Assembly (NCBI GenBank): GCA_021774735.1
Contig: JAJFIS010000047.1
Coordinates: forward strand, 62,001 to 126,000
Length of the DNA: 64,000 nucleotides
DNA from: Alphaproteobacteria bacterium
GTDB taxonomy: Bacteria > Pseudomonadota > Alphaproteobacteria > Sphingomonadales > Kordiimonadaceae
Reading direction: 5' to 3'
Part shown: positions 9,553 to 18,400 of the stretch, in pieces
How positions within the stretch are numbered: position 1 is the stretch's first letter
Layout of the letters: each line of letters starts with the position of its first letter
Notes under the pieces: model-generated
Database searches by the model: none
Seen by the model: the letters and a program-made list of their open reading frames with translations, nothing else
What the model was told of the DNA's origin: nothing
Program-made: the position numbers and the translations under genes

Positions 9553-10941
9553 CTATCTGGCCCCATCAGGAAATAGAACCACCCGAACAGTTTGTATGAC
9601 GACAAGAAAATCCAAAAACATTGAATAATTCTTTATGTAATATAGGTCATATTCCAATTTACGACGGGCATCTTCAACCGATGCCCCGTAAGGATAATTC
9701 AATTGAGCCCAACCCGTAATCCCAGGTTTCACACAGTGCCGGTCTTTATAATATGAAATTTCTTTTGACAGCTCATCAACGAAAAAGGGCCGCTCAGGCC
9801 TTGGTCCAACAAAGCTCATATCACCCATCAACACATTCAAAACCTGTGGCATTTCATCAAGTCGGCTTTTGCGAATAAATTTCCCAATAGGCGTGACCCT
9901 TGGGTCATCTTTTTGCGCCCACTGCGGCGTACCGTCAGCCTCGGCATCAATCTTCATCGAACGGAATTTTTTAAGGAAAATAGATTTACCCTCGCGCCCA
10001 ACACGTTCCTGTTTGTAAAATATAGGGCCCCGACTGGTTAACTTCACAGCAAGCGCTGTTGCAAGCATAATCGGTGCACTTATAATAAGAAAAACAATGC
10101 TAACCGTTATATCAAATATACGTTTAAGCATCAGTTCATATATTTTACCGCCTGAGAAGCCTTCTGAATAAATAAGCCAACTGGGTTGAACAGATTTCAA
10201 GTCCACATACCCACGCTCACGCTCATATAAATGAACAGGATCGCTGATACGGATCCCTTGCATCTTACAAGACACAAGGTCTTCCATCGGTAAACCCCCT
10301 CGCCTTTCATCTGGCACCACAATTATCTCTTCAACTTTCAATTGCTCCGCATAGACAAGTAAATTGTCAATATCATCATACGGCACCGCACCTTCAACCG
10401 CCTCTGGGTCGTTCGGCATTAAAATAAAAGCTACAAATTCTAGTGCTGAGCCTTTTTCATTTTTGGCATAATCTAAAATTTTCTGTGCCTGTTTCCCTGC
10501 TCCAAGGACCAGAACCCTCATGCGGAAATCTTCAGCTGACAATAGCTTTTTAAAGAATAGGCGCCCAATTATTATGAACAATGAAGCACCGAAATAACCA
10601 GCGAGCAAATTTGAACGCCAAAATTCGATACCTGGCAAAAAGAAAGAAAGTGTTACAACCATCATGAGAGAGGTAATAAGCGCCATCATCAGGCGAATGA
10701 TATATAGTCTGTTATCCCGCAACACTTGGGGCTGATAAATACCTAAAGCGATTGTGGTCACCGCCTGAAGTGAACTTGCTATTAAAATAATCAGCCATAC
10801 ATCCAGATAGATAATGTCAAAATTTATAGAGTACATCCGCAAAAGGCCACCAGACCAAAAGCCCAGAATGAACAATACATAGTCAAGTAATATCCAAACC
10901 AACGTTAATGATGAAATATAATGTCGAAATAATCGAATCAT
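9553..10941 (-). CDS. Polyprenyl glycosylphosphotransferase of the XrtA/EPS system (EpsB-like)
   Basis: This 462-residue bacterial sugar transferase (WcaJ/PssY superfamily) primes repeat-unit synthesis by moving a sugar-1-phosphate from a UDP-sugar to undecaprenyl phosphate. Four N-terminal membrane segments (to about residue 130) lead into a CoA-binding-like Rossmann domain (VLVLGAGKQAQKIL). The catalytic domain starts at KRIFDI and carries SRLDEMPQ, GDMSFVGPRPERP and KPGITGWAQ. The signature and the position immediately upstream of prsK match the TIGR03013-type enzymes of exosortase-associated exopolysaccharide clusters. The gap to prsK is eight bases, so the two are co-transcribed. Sugar specificity (Glc, Gal or an amino sugar) is not readable. 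Confidence 0.92.
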   Translation of the reverse strand: MIRLFRHYISSLTLVWILLDYVLFILGFWSGGLLRMYSINFDIIYLDVWLIILIASSLQAVTTIALGIYQPQVLRDNRLYIIRLMMALITSLMMVVTLSFFLPGIEFWRSNLLAGYFGASLFIIIGRLFFKKLLSAEDFRMRVLVLGAGKQAQKILDYAKNEKGSALEFVAFILMPNDPEAVEGAVPYDDIDNLLVYAEQLKVEEIIVVPDERRGGLPMEDLVSCKMQGIRISDPVHLYERERGYVDLKSVQPSWLIYSEGFSGGKIYELMLKRIFDITVSIVFLIISAPIMLATALAVKLTSRGPIFYKQERVGREGKSIFLKKFRSMKIDAEADGTPQWAQKDDPRVTPIGKFIRKSRLDEMPQVLNVLMGDMSFVGPRPERPFFVDELSKEISYYKDRHCVKPGITGWAQLNYPYGASVEDARRKLEYDLYYIKNYSMFLDFLVVIQTVRVVLFPDGAR

Positions 10942-11082
10942 ACTAAAAGCTTACAACCCCTGAAGACCCACATAAGTCAGTGAACAATTATAAATATAGC
11001 CCATTTATTAGACACTAACATAGTTAACAGGCTAAGAAATTAGAAATTTTAACTCTAAAGAAGTTTTCTCAAATATAAAGCC

Positions 11083-13128
11083 TTAATCGATCATAAGGTC
11101 TTCTAAGTCTTGGCGAATTGACCTTGCCCCGCCTGATGCGGATTTACTGTGCCCAATACGCCCAAAAAACAATGGCGTGTTACCTTCAAACATTTCATCA
11201 ACCCTATTCGAAACAATGGAAGCTTGTTTCATAGCCGTCTTATTTTCTGTGAAAGCTACACCACGCCGTGCATGGTCGCTAAAGCAAAGTGGCGCTAAAT
11301 TGGGCTGCATTTTCATTTGCATTTCGGTGGCTTTCAACCAAAAGCGCTGAATGCGGCGACCTGCCTGCAAAAGCGTATCTTGTCTATGACAAATCGTTAA
11401 ATCTTCGGGCGGGTCATTTTTCCAATAAATAGAAAAATGTGCTGCACAGCCCCTCGCGGGCATAATATCCATTTCCAGCTGAGCTAAATAAATTCCACCC
11501 ATCCAACGCAACATCACCTGCATTCTATTCTGTGATTGCATTAACCAACGCATCAAAGCTGCGACAATCGGATCTAGGCCTAAAGCGCTAGACGGCATAC
11601 CTGTTTTAGAAAATTTATGCCCAAAATCTATAACACGCTCATGCACAGGATGTGTCTCACCGATTAAAAGCCTAATGCGGGTGCCAAGTGCATTCATCAA
11701 ACCCGCCCGTCTTTTTACTGATGCGCTTTCATGCCAAATAATACCAAGCTCATCCCCAAGTTCTTCTGCAAGCAACTTTTTTTGAATATTTGTAAGTTTG
11801 GTCTGTTTGTATGGTCGCCGGTCAACAGAACGTATAGGAATTTGGCGGCTCAACATATCTTGCATGGCCATATCTGAAGGCAGCATCTTTGCGGTAAATA
11901 CAGCGCTATTTTCTGATATATTTTGCTCCCAAGATAAGCTGTAGCCCTCTTCACCCGCAGCTAAATCAGCCGTTTCCTGCAGCATGCCTAGGGCCAGCCA
12001 TGTTGGCTCTCCATCGCCATAATTATAAACACTAAGTCCAGTATCTAATTGGGCATGAATTTCAAAACAATCATCAGAAATGATTTTAAAACGCCAAGGT
12101 TGGCTATTATCGCCGCTTGGAGCCCAACGGGCCATGTTTAAAATACGCTCGATTGGTCGTTTAAATTCATCGGGACCAATTTCTTTCGGCTTGGCATTTT
12201 TCGACATTTTTCCGAAAAGCCGATAGCCAGCCAGGCGTTTAATGGTCTGCCATGGGTTTCGGTGTCCCCACCATATTTTTCGAATAACATAACGGTTAAG
12301 ATAAGGATCAAAATGGTGAAAATATGGTGCGGGCAATATTTCACCCCTGCCAAGCAAAAGTTTCACCGCTTGAATGCCGGCCACTCCTGCGCAAAGCTGA
12401 CAGGCCATTCCGGTGGATGGCCCCCGCTGACCCGTTAAGTCAATTCGTGATTCGTCTGCAATATAGGGCCGTTGGATCATATAAGGGCTAAGGCCCACAA
12501 GGAAATTAACATATTTAACAACCCGGTCTTGCCCGCTTAGATGATCAAAGCCGAAATAATCAAGAAAACTCATACCGTCAGGCACAAAGATTAAATAGCC
12601 AGCCCCCATTCCCATTGGGCCAGCCGTAACACAAGGAATGCCTAACTCTCGACAGCGCTGAAAACACATTGCGCGAATTTCCAAGACAAAAAAATCAAAG
12701 CCATCAACAAACAAATCTACATCTGTAAGAAATGCCTCTAAATTTTCGTCTTTAATACCGCTCTTGAATGATTTTATCTCAATCTCAGGGTTAATATCCC
12801 GCGCCATCTTTTCAAGTGTTTCGACTTTACTTTTTCCCACCGTCGAGCTCATAGCGCCTATTTGACGGTTGAAATTTGCTAGCTCAAAGTCATCCATATC
12901 TGAAATATGAAACTTACAAAATCCCATCCTCACCAATGTTAATAGGTGCACACCGCCAACGCCGCCCATGCCAGCAATCGCGATACGTTTTGTGCGAAGT
13001 ATTTGCTGTTCAGCGTCGCTTACCCAGCCAATATTGCGAGAAAAGGCCTCTTCATAATTAAAATAGGGACCATTACCTTCTTTTCTGGGAATATCCTGCG
13101 CGCATGAGTGTGGCGAATGCTCTGTCAT
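11083..13128 (-). CDS. E1-like (ThiF/MoeB) adenylyltransferase fused to a nitroreductase-family domain (MoeY/Rv1355c-like)
   Basis: This 681-residue protein joins two enzymes. The N-terminal half (about 25-290) is an E1/ThiF fold: nucleotide loop GMGGVGG (53-59), DMDDFELANFNRQ (about 77-89), and one CxxC (243-246) instead of the two zinc-binding pairs of MoeB. The second half (about 320-640) is a nitroreductase-type flavin fold: RWAPSGDNSQPWRF (about 334-347), then GDGEPTWLALGM and a late CAAHFSIYW. The same architecture occurs in the mycobacterial MoeY/Rv1355c family, whose reaction is not established. Known E1 chemistry is adenylation of a C-terminal carboxylate; known nitroreductase-fold chemistry is flavin-dependent redox. 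The start ATG has AAGGG upstream. It lies 49 bases downstream of the acyltransferase gene on the same strand. Confidence 0.88.
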   Translation of the reverse strand: MTEHSPHSCAQDIPRKEGNGPYFNYEEAFSRNIGWVSDAEQQILRTKRIAIAGMGGVGGVHLLTLVRMGFCKFHISDMDDFELANFNRQIGAMSSTVGKSKVETLEKMARDINPEIEIKSFKSGIKDENLEAFLTDVDLFVDGFDFFVLEIRAMCFQRCRELGIPCVTAGPMGMGAGYLIFVPDGMSFLDYFGFDHLSGQDRVVKYVNFLVGLSPYMIQRPYIADESRIDLTGQRGPSTGMACQLCAGVAGIQAVKLLLGRGEILPAPYFHHFDPYLNRYVIRKIWWGHRNPWQTIKRLAGYRLFGKMSKNAKPKEIGPDEFKRPIERILNMARWAPSGDNSQPWRFKIISDDCFEIHAQLDTGLSVYNYGDGEPTWLALGMLQETADLAAGEEGYSLSWEQNISENSAVFTAKMLPSDMAMQDMLSRQIPIRSVDRRPYKQTKLTNIQKKLLAEELGDELGIIWHESASVKRRAGLMNALGTRIRLLIGETHPVHERVIDFGHKFSKTGMPSSALGLDPIVAALMRWLMQSQNRMQVMLRWMGGIYLAQLEMDIMPARGCAAHFSIYWKNDPPEDLTICHRQDTLLQAGRRIQRFWLKATEMQMKMQPNLAPLCFSDHARRGVAFTENKTAMKQASIVSNRVDEMFEGNTPLFFGRIGHSKSASGGARSIRQDLEDLMID

Positions 13129-13177
13129 AAAGACCCTTAAGAGTAATTTTCTGCAAACTAGCTAATAGATACAATAC

Positions 13178-13954
13178 TTACTCTGCTAAATTAGCAGAAT
13201 CAGTGATTATTTCCCACACATCGGGTTTTTCAATACGCGTGCGGCGCAACATTTCATCAAGGTTACAGTAAATGGGTTGGCGTTTACCATGAAACTCTAT
13301 TGGTTCTCCCACCGACTTAAAGTGTAAACCAAGGCGGCGAAGAACTCTTAAAAGTATTGGATCCACAACTGCACATAGATGGGTCAATTTATGTTTCTGC
13401 GTCATAACAAAAACTGCCTGCATAAGGCCTAAGGTAATATGGGGAATGATCCGTTTAAATCTCTGACTTTCATCCATGTCAGGTATGCCTTGAACCTGTG
13501 GGTATAAGTGGTCCCCCACACGCTTGCGAAATAGCTTAGAAATTGAAAGCCTTGATATTTCTCCCGTGGTTTCAATTGGCATTTGTGAACCCAGTTCCTG
13601 CAAGGCAGTTGATGCAAGCCTTGCTGGTAAGCCGCCAAATGGCTGTTGCATATCAGGCAATACTACCCGCACGGTTCCTGCCGAAGCACCAGTTTGACGA
13701 TGCACAAGTAAGGCCTGCTCAGAATGGATGTCGTGAATGTCGGTTTCCAGCCCTCCAGGGTTTTCTGATTTAGGCAAGAAACCTGTTTCGGTGCAATATA
13801 CTTGATATCTTATTGCATGGCACTCTTGAATGTCTTCAGGAGACTGCGCAATGCGCACCTCGAATAGATTATAATATATGTTCATGAGTTCGCTGTGCTC
13901 CGACCCCAAAGATGGTGTCGGATTAGACATATCGGTTGTCCTTATAAGGCCCAT
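13178..13954 (-). CDS. PEP-CTERM/exosortase-associated acyltransferase (autoinducer-synthase-like GNAT fold)
   Basis: The protein (about 258 residues) matches the TIGR03694-type acyltransferase found only with exosortase systems, a distant relative of LuxI-type acyl-homoserine-lactone synthases. Landmarks are the RYQVYCTETGFLP segment, the acidic DxHDxHS stretch, GTVRVVLP and GEISRLSISKLFRKR, plus a C-terminal segment with PIYCNLDEMLRR. Its product is unknown; by homology it should move an acyl group from acyl-ACP or acyl-CoA to a small amine or lipid. The reading frame is open to a GTG at 13975. ATG 13954 has GGAG six bases away and ATG 13930 has AAGGA eight bases away, so either is plausible. 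A perfect 8-bp inverted repeat lies about 60-85 bases upstream. Confidence 0.88.
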   Translation of the reverse strand: MGLIRTTDMSNPTPSLGSEHSELMNIYYNLFEVRIAQSPEDIQECHAIRYQVYCTETGFLPKSENPGGLETDIHDIHSEQALLVHRQTGASAGTVRVVLPDMQQPFGGLPARLASTALQELGSQMPIETTGEISRLSISKLFRKRVGDHLYPQVQGIPDMDESQRFKRIIPHITLGLMQAVFVMTQKHKLTHLCAVVDPILLRVLRRLGLHFKSVGEPIEFHGKRQPIYCNLDEMLRRTRIEKPDVWEIITDSANLAE

Positions 13955-14012
13955 AACCTTCTCCGCCTGATGCACTACTGTTATAACGCAAGTTGCAAAT
14001 CCTGAACATTAC

Positions 14013-14037
14013 GACAAAGTATTAAGCTCACTTTGTC
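14013..14037. repeat. Perfect 8-bp inverted repeat upstream of the acyltransferase gene
   Basis: GACAAAGT (14013-14020) and ACTTTGTC (14030-14037) are exact inverted copies separated by nine bases. They sit between the stop of the CobT-like gene and the acyltransferase start. No T-run follows on the minus strand, so it is not a standard terminator for the CobT-like gene. It could be an operator for the acyltransferase operon or an mRNA hairpin. Confidence 0.55.
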
Positions 14038-14116
14038 TTTAATTAACAGTATAGTCTTATGTCTAAGTTACTATTCCATTAATCATATGTAAAATATTAT
14101 CTAAAATGGATATAAT

Positions 14117-15088
14117 TCATCTTTGTACTTCACATATTGCTTCTTTAATGGCTCTAACTGCTGCTGGCACATAAAGCCCTGATTGTATTTCTTGGTTAAT
14201 ACCCATAATCGGCTCCATACCGATAGACCGCCAACAAATTTGTTGTGCCTCATTACATGAAGAAGCAGCCATAGAATGCATTAAAATACTGTCCGCATTA
14301 TCATCGCGGGGCAACGCTACCAAAACATGCGCCGCTGCCAATGCAGACCAGCCATCCAACAACAAAGCTATTGATTGGCTTGCACCCGCAACAATAGCAC
14401 CACAAAGCGCTGCCATCTCACGCCCCCCTAAGCGCCGGACCGCCTCAAGCGGTCGTTGGTCTTTCGCAATATGCTCAAGGTAACATCCATGTTTGCGCAA
14501 TAAATCATCTACAAGCACGATACTATTAGCATCCAAGAGCTCAGATTCTATCAATTTTTGCCAGCAGGCTGGGCTCACAGCTGCAATCACGCTTAATGCA
14601 GCTGTGTAATTGTTAGGTGCCATATCACATAAAGCAACAATATCGCCCCCACTTGCTGTAGCTTCCATACCAAAAGCTATGCCTGCCATTGTCGCAGCCT
14701 CGCTTGACACTGGTTCTGGCGCTCCGGCAAAATGAGGCAACTCTAATGCCATATCCAACACACGCAGGCCAAGGCCATCGGGCACACATAAATGGTTCAA
14801 AGGGTCACTACCGCAAGACAGTGCCTGAAAACGTTTTTTTATGTCTGAGACATCTAAAGCCTCATAACTGGATGCAATCATGCACAGATGTACATCCTCT
14901 ACTTTTGGTGACTTACTATCTTGCATTTGGCTAAGCCACCCAAGAATGGCAGCATACGTAACTGAGCTTTCCAAACCTTCGGGTAGTAGCTCTGCATAGT
15001 AAGCCGTAGCATCGCAGCGAGCAGCTTTTGTCAATAAAGATATTTTATTAAATACGTCGGTGAAGTCTTTAAACGGATTATCATTCAC
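14117..15088 (-). CDS. Degenerate CobT-like protein (nicotinate-nucleotide:dimethylbenzimidazole phosphoribosyltransferase family)
   Basis: The 323-residue protein follows the CobT layout. RPLEAVRRLGGREMAALCGAI (about 212-232) and LLLDGWSALAAA (about 242-253) match the conserved core, as does HSMAASSCNEAQQ (about 271-283). The active-site parts are changed. The GEMGIGNTT loop of CobT reads CDMAPNNYT (about 154-162), the early DHG motif reads ASSYEA (about 72-77), and the late GEGTGA segment with the catalytic Glu reads EIQSGL (about 300-305). CobT normally activates the lower base of cobalamin; this copy probably does something else or binds without catalysis. There are no other cobalamin genes in the window. 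The start is a GTG at 15088. It is transcribed toward the acyltransferase and diverges from the PEP-CTERM gene. Confidence 0.72.
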   Translation of the reverse strand: MNDNPFKDFTDVFNKISLLTKAARCDATAYYAELLPEGLESSVTYAAILGWLSQMQDSKSPKVEDVHLCMIASSYEALDVSDIKKRFQALSCGSDPLNHLCVPDGLGLRVLDMALELPHFAGAPEPVSSEAATMAGIAFGMEATASGGDIVALCDMAPNNYTAALSVIAAVSPACWQKLIESELLDANSIVLVDDLLRKHGCYLEHIAKDQRPLEAVRRLGGREMAALCGAIVAGASQSIALLLDGWSALAAAHVLVALPRDDNADSILMHSMAASSCNEAQQICWRSIGMEPIMGINQEIQSGLYVPAAVRAIKEAICEVQR

Positions 15089-15251
15089 TTAATTCTGTCC
15101 ATCCAATATTATACTGCGTTATTTGTGCCACTAAATTGCCTGATTACTGTGTGAGCTTATTATATTCTAGCTGAATAGCTTTTCAGTAAGCCAACAAAAT
15201 GTAAAAATATTTAGATAAAATTGCATCTAATTTAAATCCTTTTATTAAGAA

Positions 15252-15271
15252 ATCTGTTTTATATTGCAGAT
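15252..15271. repeat. Inverted repeat just upstream of the sigma-54 promoter (candidate PrsR site)
   Basis: ATCTG (15252-15256) and CAGAT (15267-15271) face each other across ten bases, ending 11 bases before the -24 element. A second, wider pair, TTACTG (15144-15149) and CAGTAA (15184-15189), lies about 95-140 bases upstream of the promoter, the usual distance for NtrC-type enhancers. Either could bind PrsR; assignment is inference. Confidence 0.35.
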
Positions 15272-15282
15272 ACGGGACAAGT

Positions 15283-15297
15283 TGGCATGACCATTGC
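15283..15297 (+). promoter_or_regulatory. Sigma-54 (-24/-12) promoter of the PEP-CTERM repeat-protein gene
   Basis: TGGCAT-gacca-TTGC has the invariant GG (15284-15285) and GC (15296-15297) exactly ten bases apart, as sigma-54 requires. Transcription should begin near 15309, leaving a leader of about 95 bases. PEP-CTERM genes in other bacteria are known to depend on RpoN with PrsK/PrsR, and both regulators are encoded 6-8 kb away here. Confidence 0.8.
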
Positions 15298-15321
15298 TAA
15301 GTAATATATATTGGAATTAAA

Positions 15322-15339
15322 GATACATATATCTGTATC
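15322..15339. repeat. Perfect 6-bp inverted repeat in the PEP-CTERM gene leader
   Basis: GATACA (15322-15327) and TGTATC (15334-15339) are exact inverted copies with a six-base spacer. The element begins about 13 bases after the expected start site, a position suited to a repressor or to an mRNA hairpin. Function is unknown. Confidence 0.45.
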
Positions 15340-15405
15340 AAAGTGGGACAAGGTGTCAAAGAAAATGACAAAATGGACCGCAAGAGAAAGTTTCAGGACT
15401 AGGAT

Positions 15406-18400
15406 ATGACGAATAAGCGTAGAATTTTGTTAGCATCAACGGCGGTAATAGCACTTACCGTTACGTTTGGTACGGCATATTTAATCGAGCGTAATTATCT
15501 ATTTCCTGACCCATCGGCCGGTGCAAACCCGCAGGACAGTCAACAAACGCTTGCTGAGGGTATTTTACCTGCTGATGACATGCAATTATTACCCCCACAA
15601 CAAGAAGTAACGGTCGAGGACCTTAAGGAACGGGCAAATATCCGCGTTGGTAAGCTGGCAATTGAACGGCCCGACATAGATAATTCAACAGGTGGGGCTG
15701 GCCAAAATGACGCCCCTAATGTTCGAAGCGTTTCAAGCAAGAGCCAAAGTGGCCGCATAATTAATACGCCAGTCCAGCCTGATGTTATTGAATTTGAAAC
15801 AGTTTCTGCTGAATCAGCACTTAATGCGGCTCTTGCAGTTGATAAAGAGGGCTTTGAGCTCCTTTTATCCTATATGTATCAATCAATGGGTGATCACAAT
15901 CTGCTTGGCGAAATGACCAAAGATTTATTTGACCGATTGCAAGCACAAGCCGCTAACCATGACCTAGCAACTGTTTCTGATGCTGCTAATTTAATAATCG
16001 AGGCAGCGGCTCGGGCCTATTATACTGCTTATATTTCTCCTGTGATTTTAGATAGAAACTTTGCTCTAGTCGATTCTGCCCTTGGCTGGGATCTCGGTCC
16101 GAAAAGTCTAAAGCCATATGTGGGTTTTGATAAAATTGAATCACTAAGCATATATATTAATGGCGAGAAAACAGGCGACGTTGATGGTGGGTTTGGACCT
16201 ACACTTCTAAGCGATGGCATCGAAGGGCTTTCTGAGTTTAAAGTCAGCGGCATTCCTGAAGGCAATTATCGGTTATACGCATTAACGGCTGAACATCCTG
16301 ACAGCGGTGAGCTGTTATACCCATTTGGCTCTGAACTTCGGACCAATCAGGCTACGATGAACCTTGTTGATACACGCACTGTGGAAGATATGATCCCCAC
16401 CATGCGCTTATCCTCGAAGGGCGCAGGACGATTAAAAGATGCCATCCAACTCGCTAGCGATAATGAATTACCGCTAACAGGCTTTATGCTGATGGCGCGG
16501 GCTAAAATTGAAGATGGCCGGATATTGATCGAGTTTGATGCTGAAGCGGGACATAACACTTATGTAACCGCCATCATTTTAATGAATGAAGACGCAATTG
16601 ACCTTCAAGCACTATTAAATCAAGAAGTTGCCTCTTTAATTGATGCGATTGCACCTGCCGCAGGTAGCCCTGCTGCTGGTAATCTGCAAATAATGAATCC
16701 CATCATTGCTTTTGCTACCGCCTCAACTGGCTTACCTGGGCAGCCCAGAGGTTTAACTACTTTTGCAACAGGCGGTGTTGGTCCTGGTCTTGGTGGACCA
16801 ACTAATTTTGCCGGTGGCTCGACGACGACATCCGGTGGCTCAACGACTACTTCTGGTGGCTCGACGACAAGCGGTTCAACAACGACATCCGGTGGCTCGA
16901 CCACAACAGGTGGCAGTACGACAACATCAGGTGGTTCGACCACAACAGGTGGCAGTACGACGACATCCGGTGGTTCGACCACAACAGGTGGCAGCACGAC
17001 CACTTCTGGCGGGTCCACAACTAGCGGCTCAACTACTTCTGGCGGTTCGACGACAAGCGGCAGCACGACGACATCCGGTGGTTCGACCACAACAGGCGGC
17101 AGCACGACTGGCGGATCAACGACTAGCGGAAGCACGACCACTTCTGGTGGTTCAACGACCACTTCCGGCGGGTCCACGACTAGCGGCAGCACCACTTCTG
17201 GCTCAACTACTACTTCTGGCGGTTCGACGACTAGCGGCTCAACTACGACATCTGGCGGCTCGACAACAACAGGTGGCAGTACGACGACATCCGGTGGCTC
17301 GACGACTACTTCTGGCGGTTCAACGACTAGCGGAAGCACGACCACTTCTGGTGGTTCAACGACCACTTCCGGCGGGTCCACGACTAGCGGCAGCACGACT
17401 AGTGGCTCAACGACCACTTCTGGCGGGTCCACAACTAGCGGCTCAACTACGACATCAGGTGGTTCGACCACAACAGGTGGCAGTACGACGACATCAGGTG
17501 GCTCAACGACCACTTCCGGCGGGTCCACGACAAGCGGCTCAACTACGACATCTGGCGGCTCGACAACAACAGGTGGCAGTACGACGACATCCGGTGGTTC
17601 GACCACAACAGGCGGCAGCACGACTAGCGGCTCTACAACGACATCCGGTGGTTCGACAACGACATCCGGTGGCTCAACGACGACATCCGGTGGTTCGACG
17701 ACAAGCGGAAGTACGACCACTTCTGGTGGTTCAACGACCACTTCCGGCGGGTCCACGACTAGCGGCAGCACGACGACATCCGGTGGTTCGACAACGACTT
17801 CTGGCGGCTCGACGACTACTTCTGGCGGTTCGACCACAACAGGCGGCAGCACGACGACTTCCGGTGGCTCAACGACCACTTCCGGCGGGTCCACAACTAG
17901 CGGCTCAACTACGACATCTGGCGGGTCCACGACTAGTGGTTCAACGACGACTTCCGGTGGTTCGACGACAAGCGGAAGCACGACCACTTCTGGTGGCTCG
18001 ACGACTAGTGGCTCTACCACGACATCCGGTGGCTCGACCACGACATCCGGTGGTTCGACCACAACAGGCGGCAGCACGACTAGCGGAAGCACGACGACAT
18101 CCGGTGGTTCAACAACGACATCCGGGGGCTCTACAACGACTTCTGGCGGTTCGACCACAACAGGTGGCAGCACGACTAGCGGCTCAACGACCACTTCTGG
18201 CGGTTCAACGACAAGCGGCAGCACGACGACATCCGGTGGTTCGACGACTACTTCTGGCGGTTCAACAACATCTGGTGGGTCCACGACTTCTGGCGGCAGC
18301 AGTTCCGGCGGCGACATCCAACGCAACCTTATTGCCGAGGCTGGTGAATATAGTCCAGTCATGCTCGGTGATACCTTCTTTATAAGTGCATGCGATTCCC

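Noticed and set aside
13985-14005. GG...GC pair before the acyltransferase on the minus strand
   Set aside because: The spacing is eleven rather than ten bases, which sigma-54 does not tolerate well.
16816-18312. Regular short repeats that might look like a CRISPR array
   Set aside because: Units are adjacent without unique spacers of constant length, they encode GGSTTTS peptides in one frame, and no cas gene is near.
16763-18385. Second plus-strand open frame inside the PEP-CTERM gene
   Set aside because: Out-of-frame translation of the same repeats (Arg/Gln/Leu-rich), with no start signal and no homology pattern.
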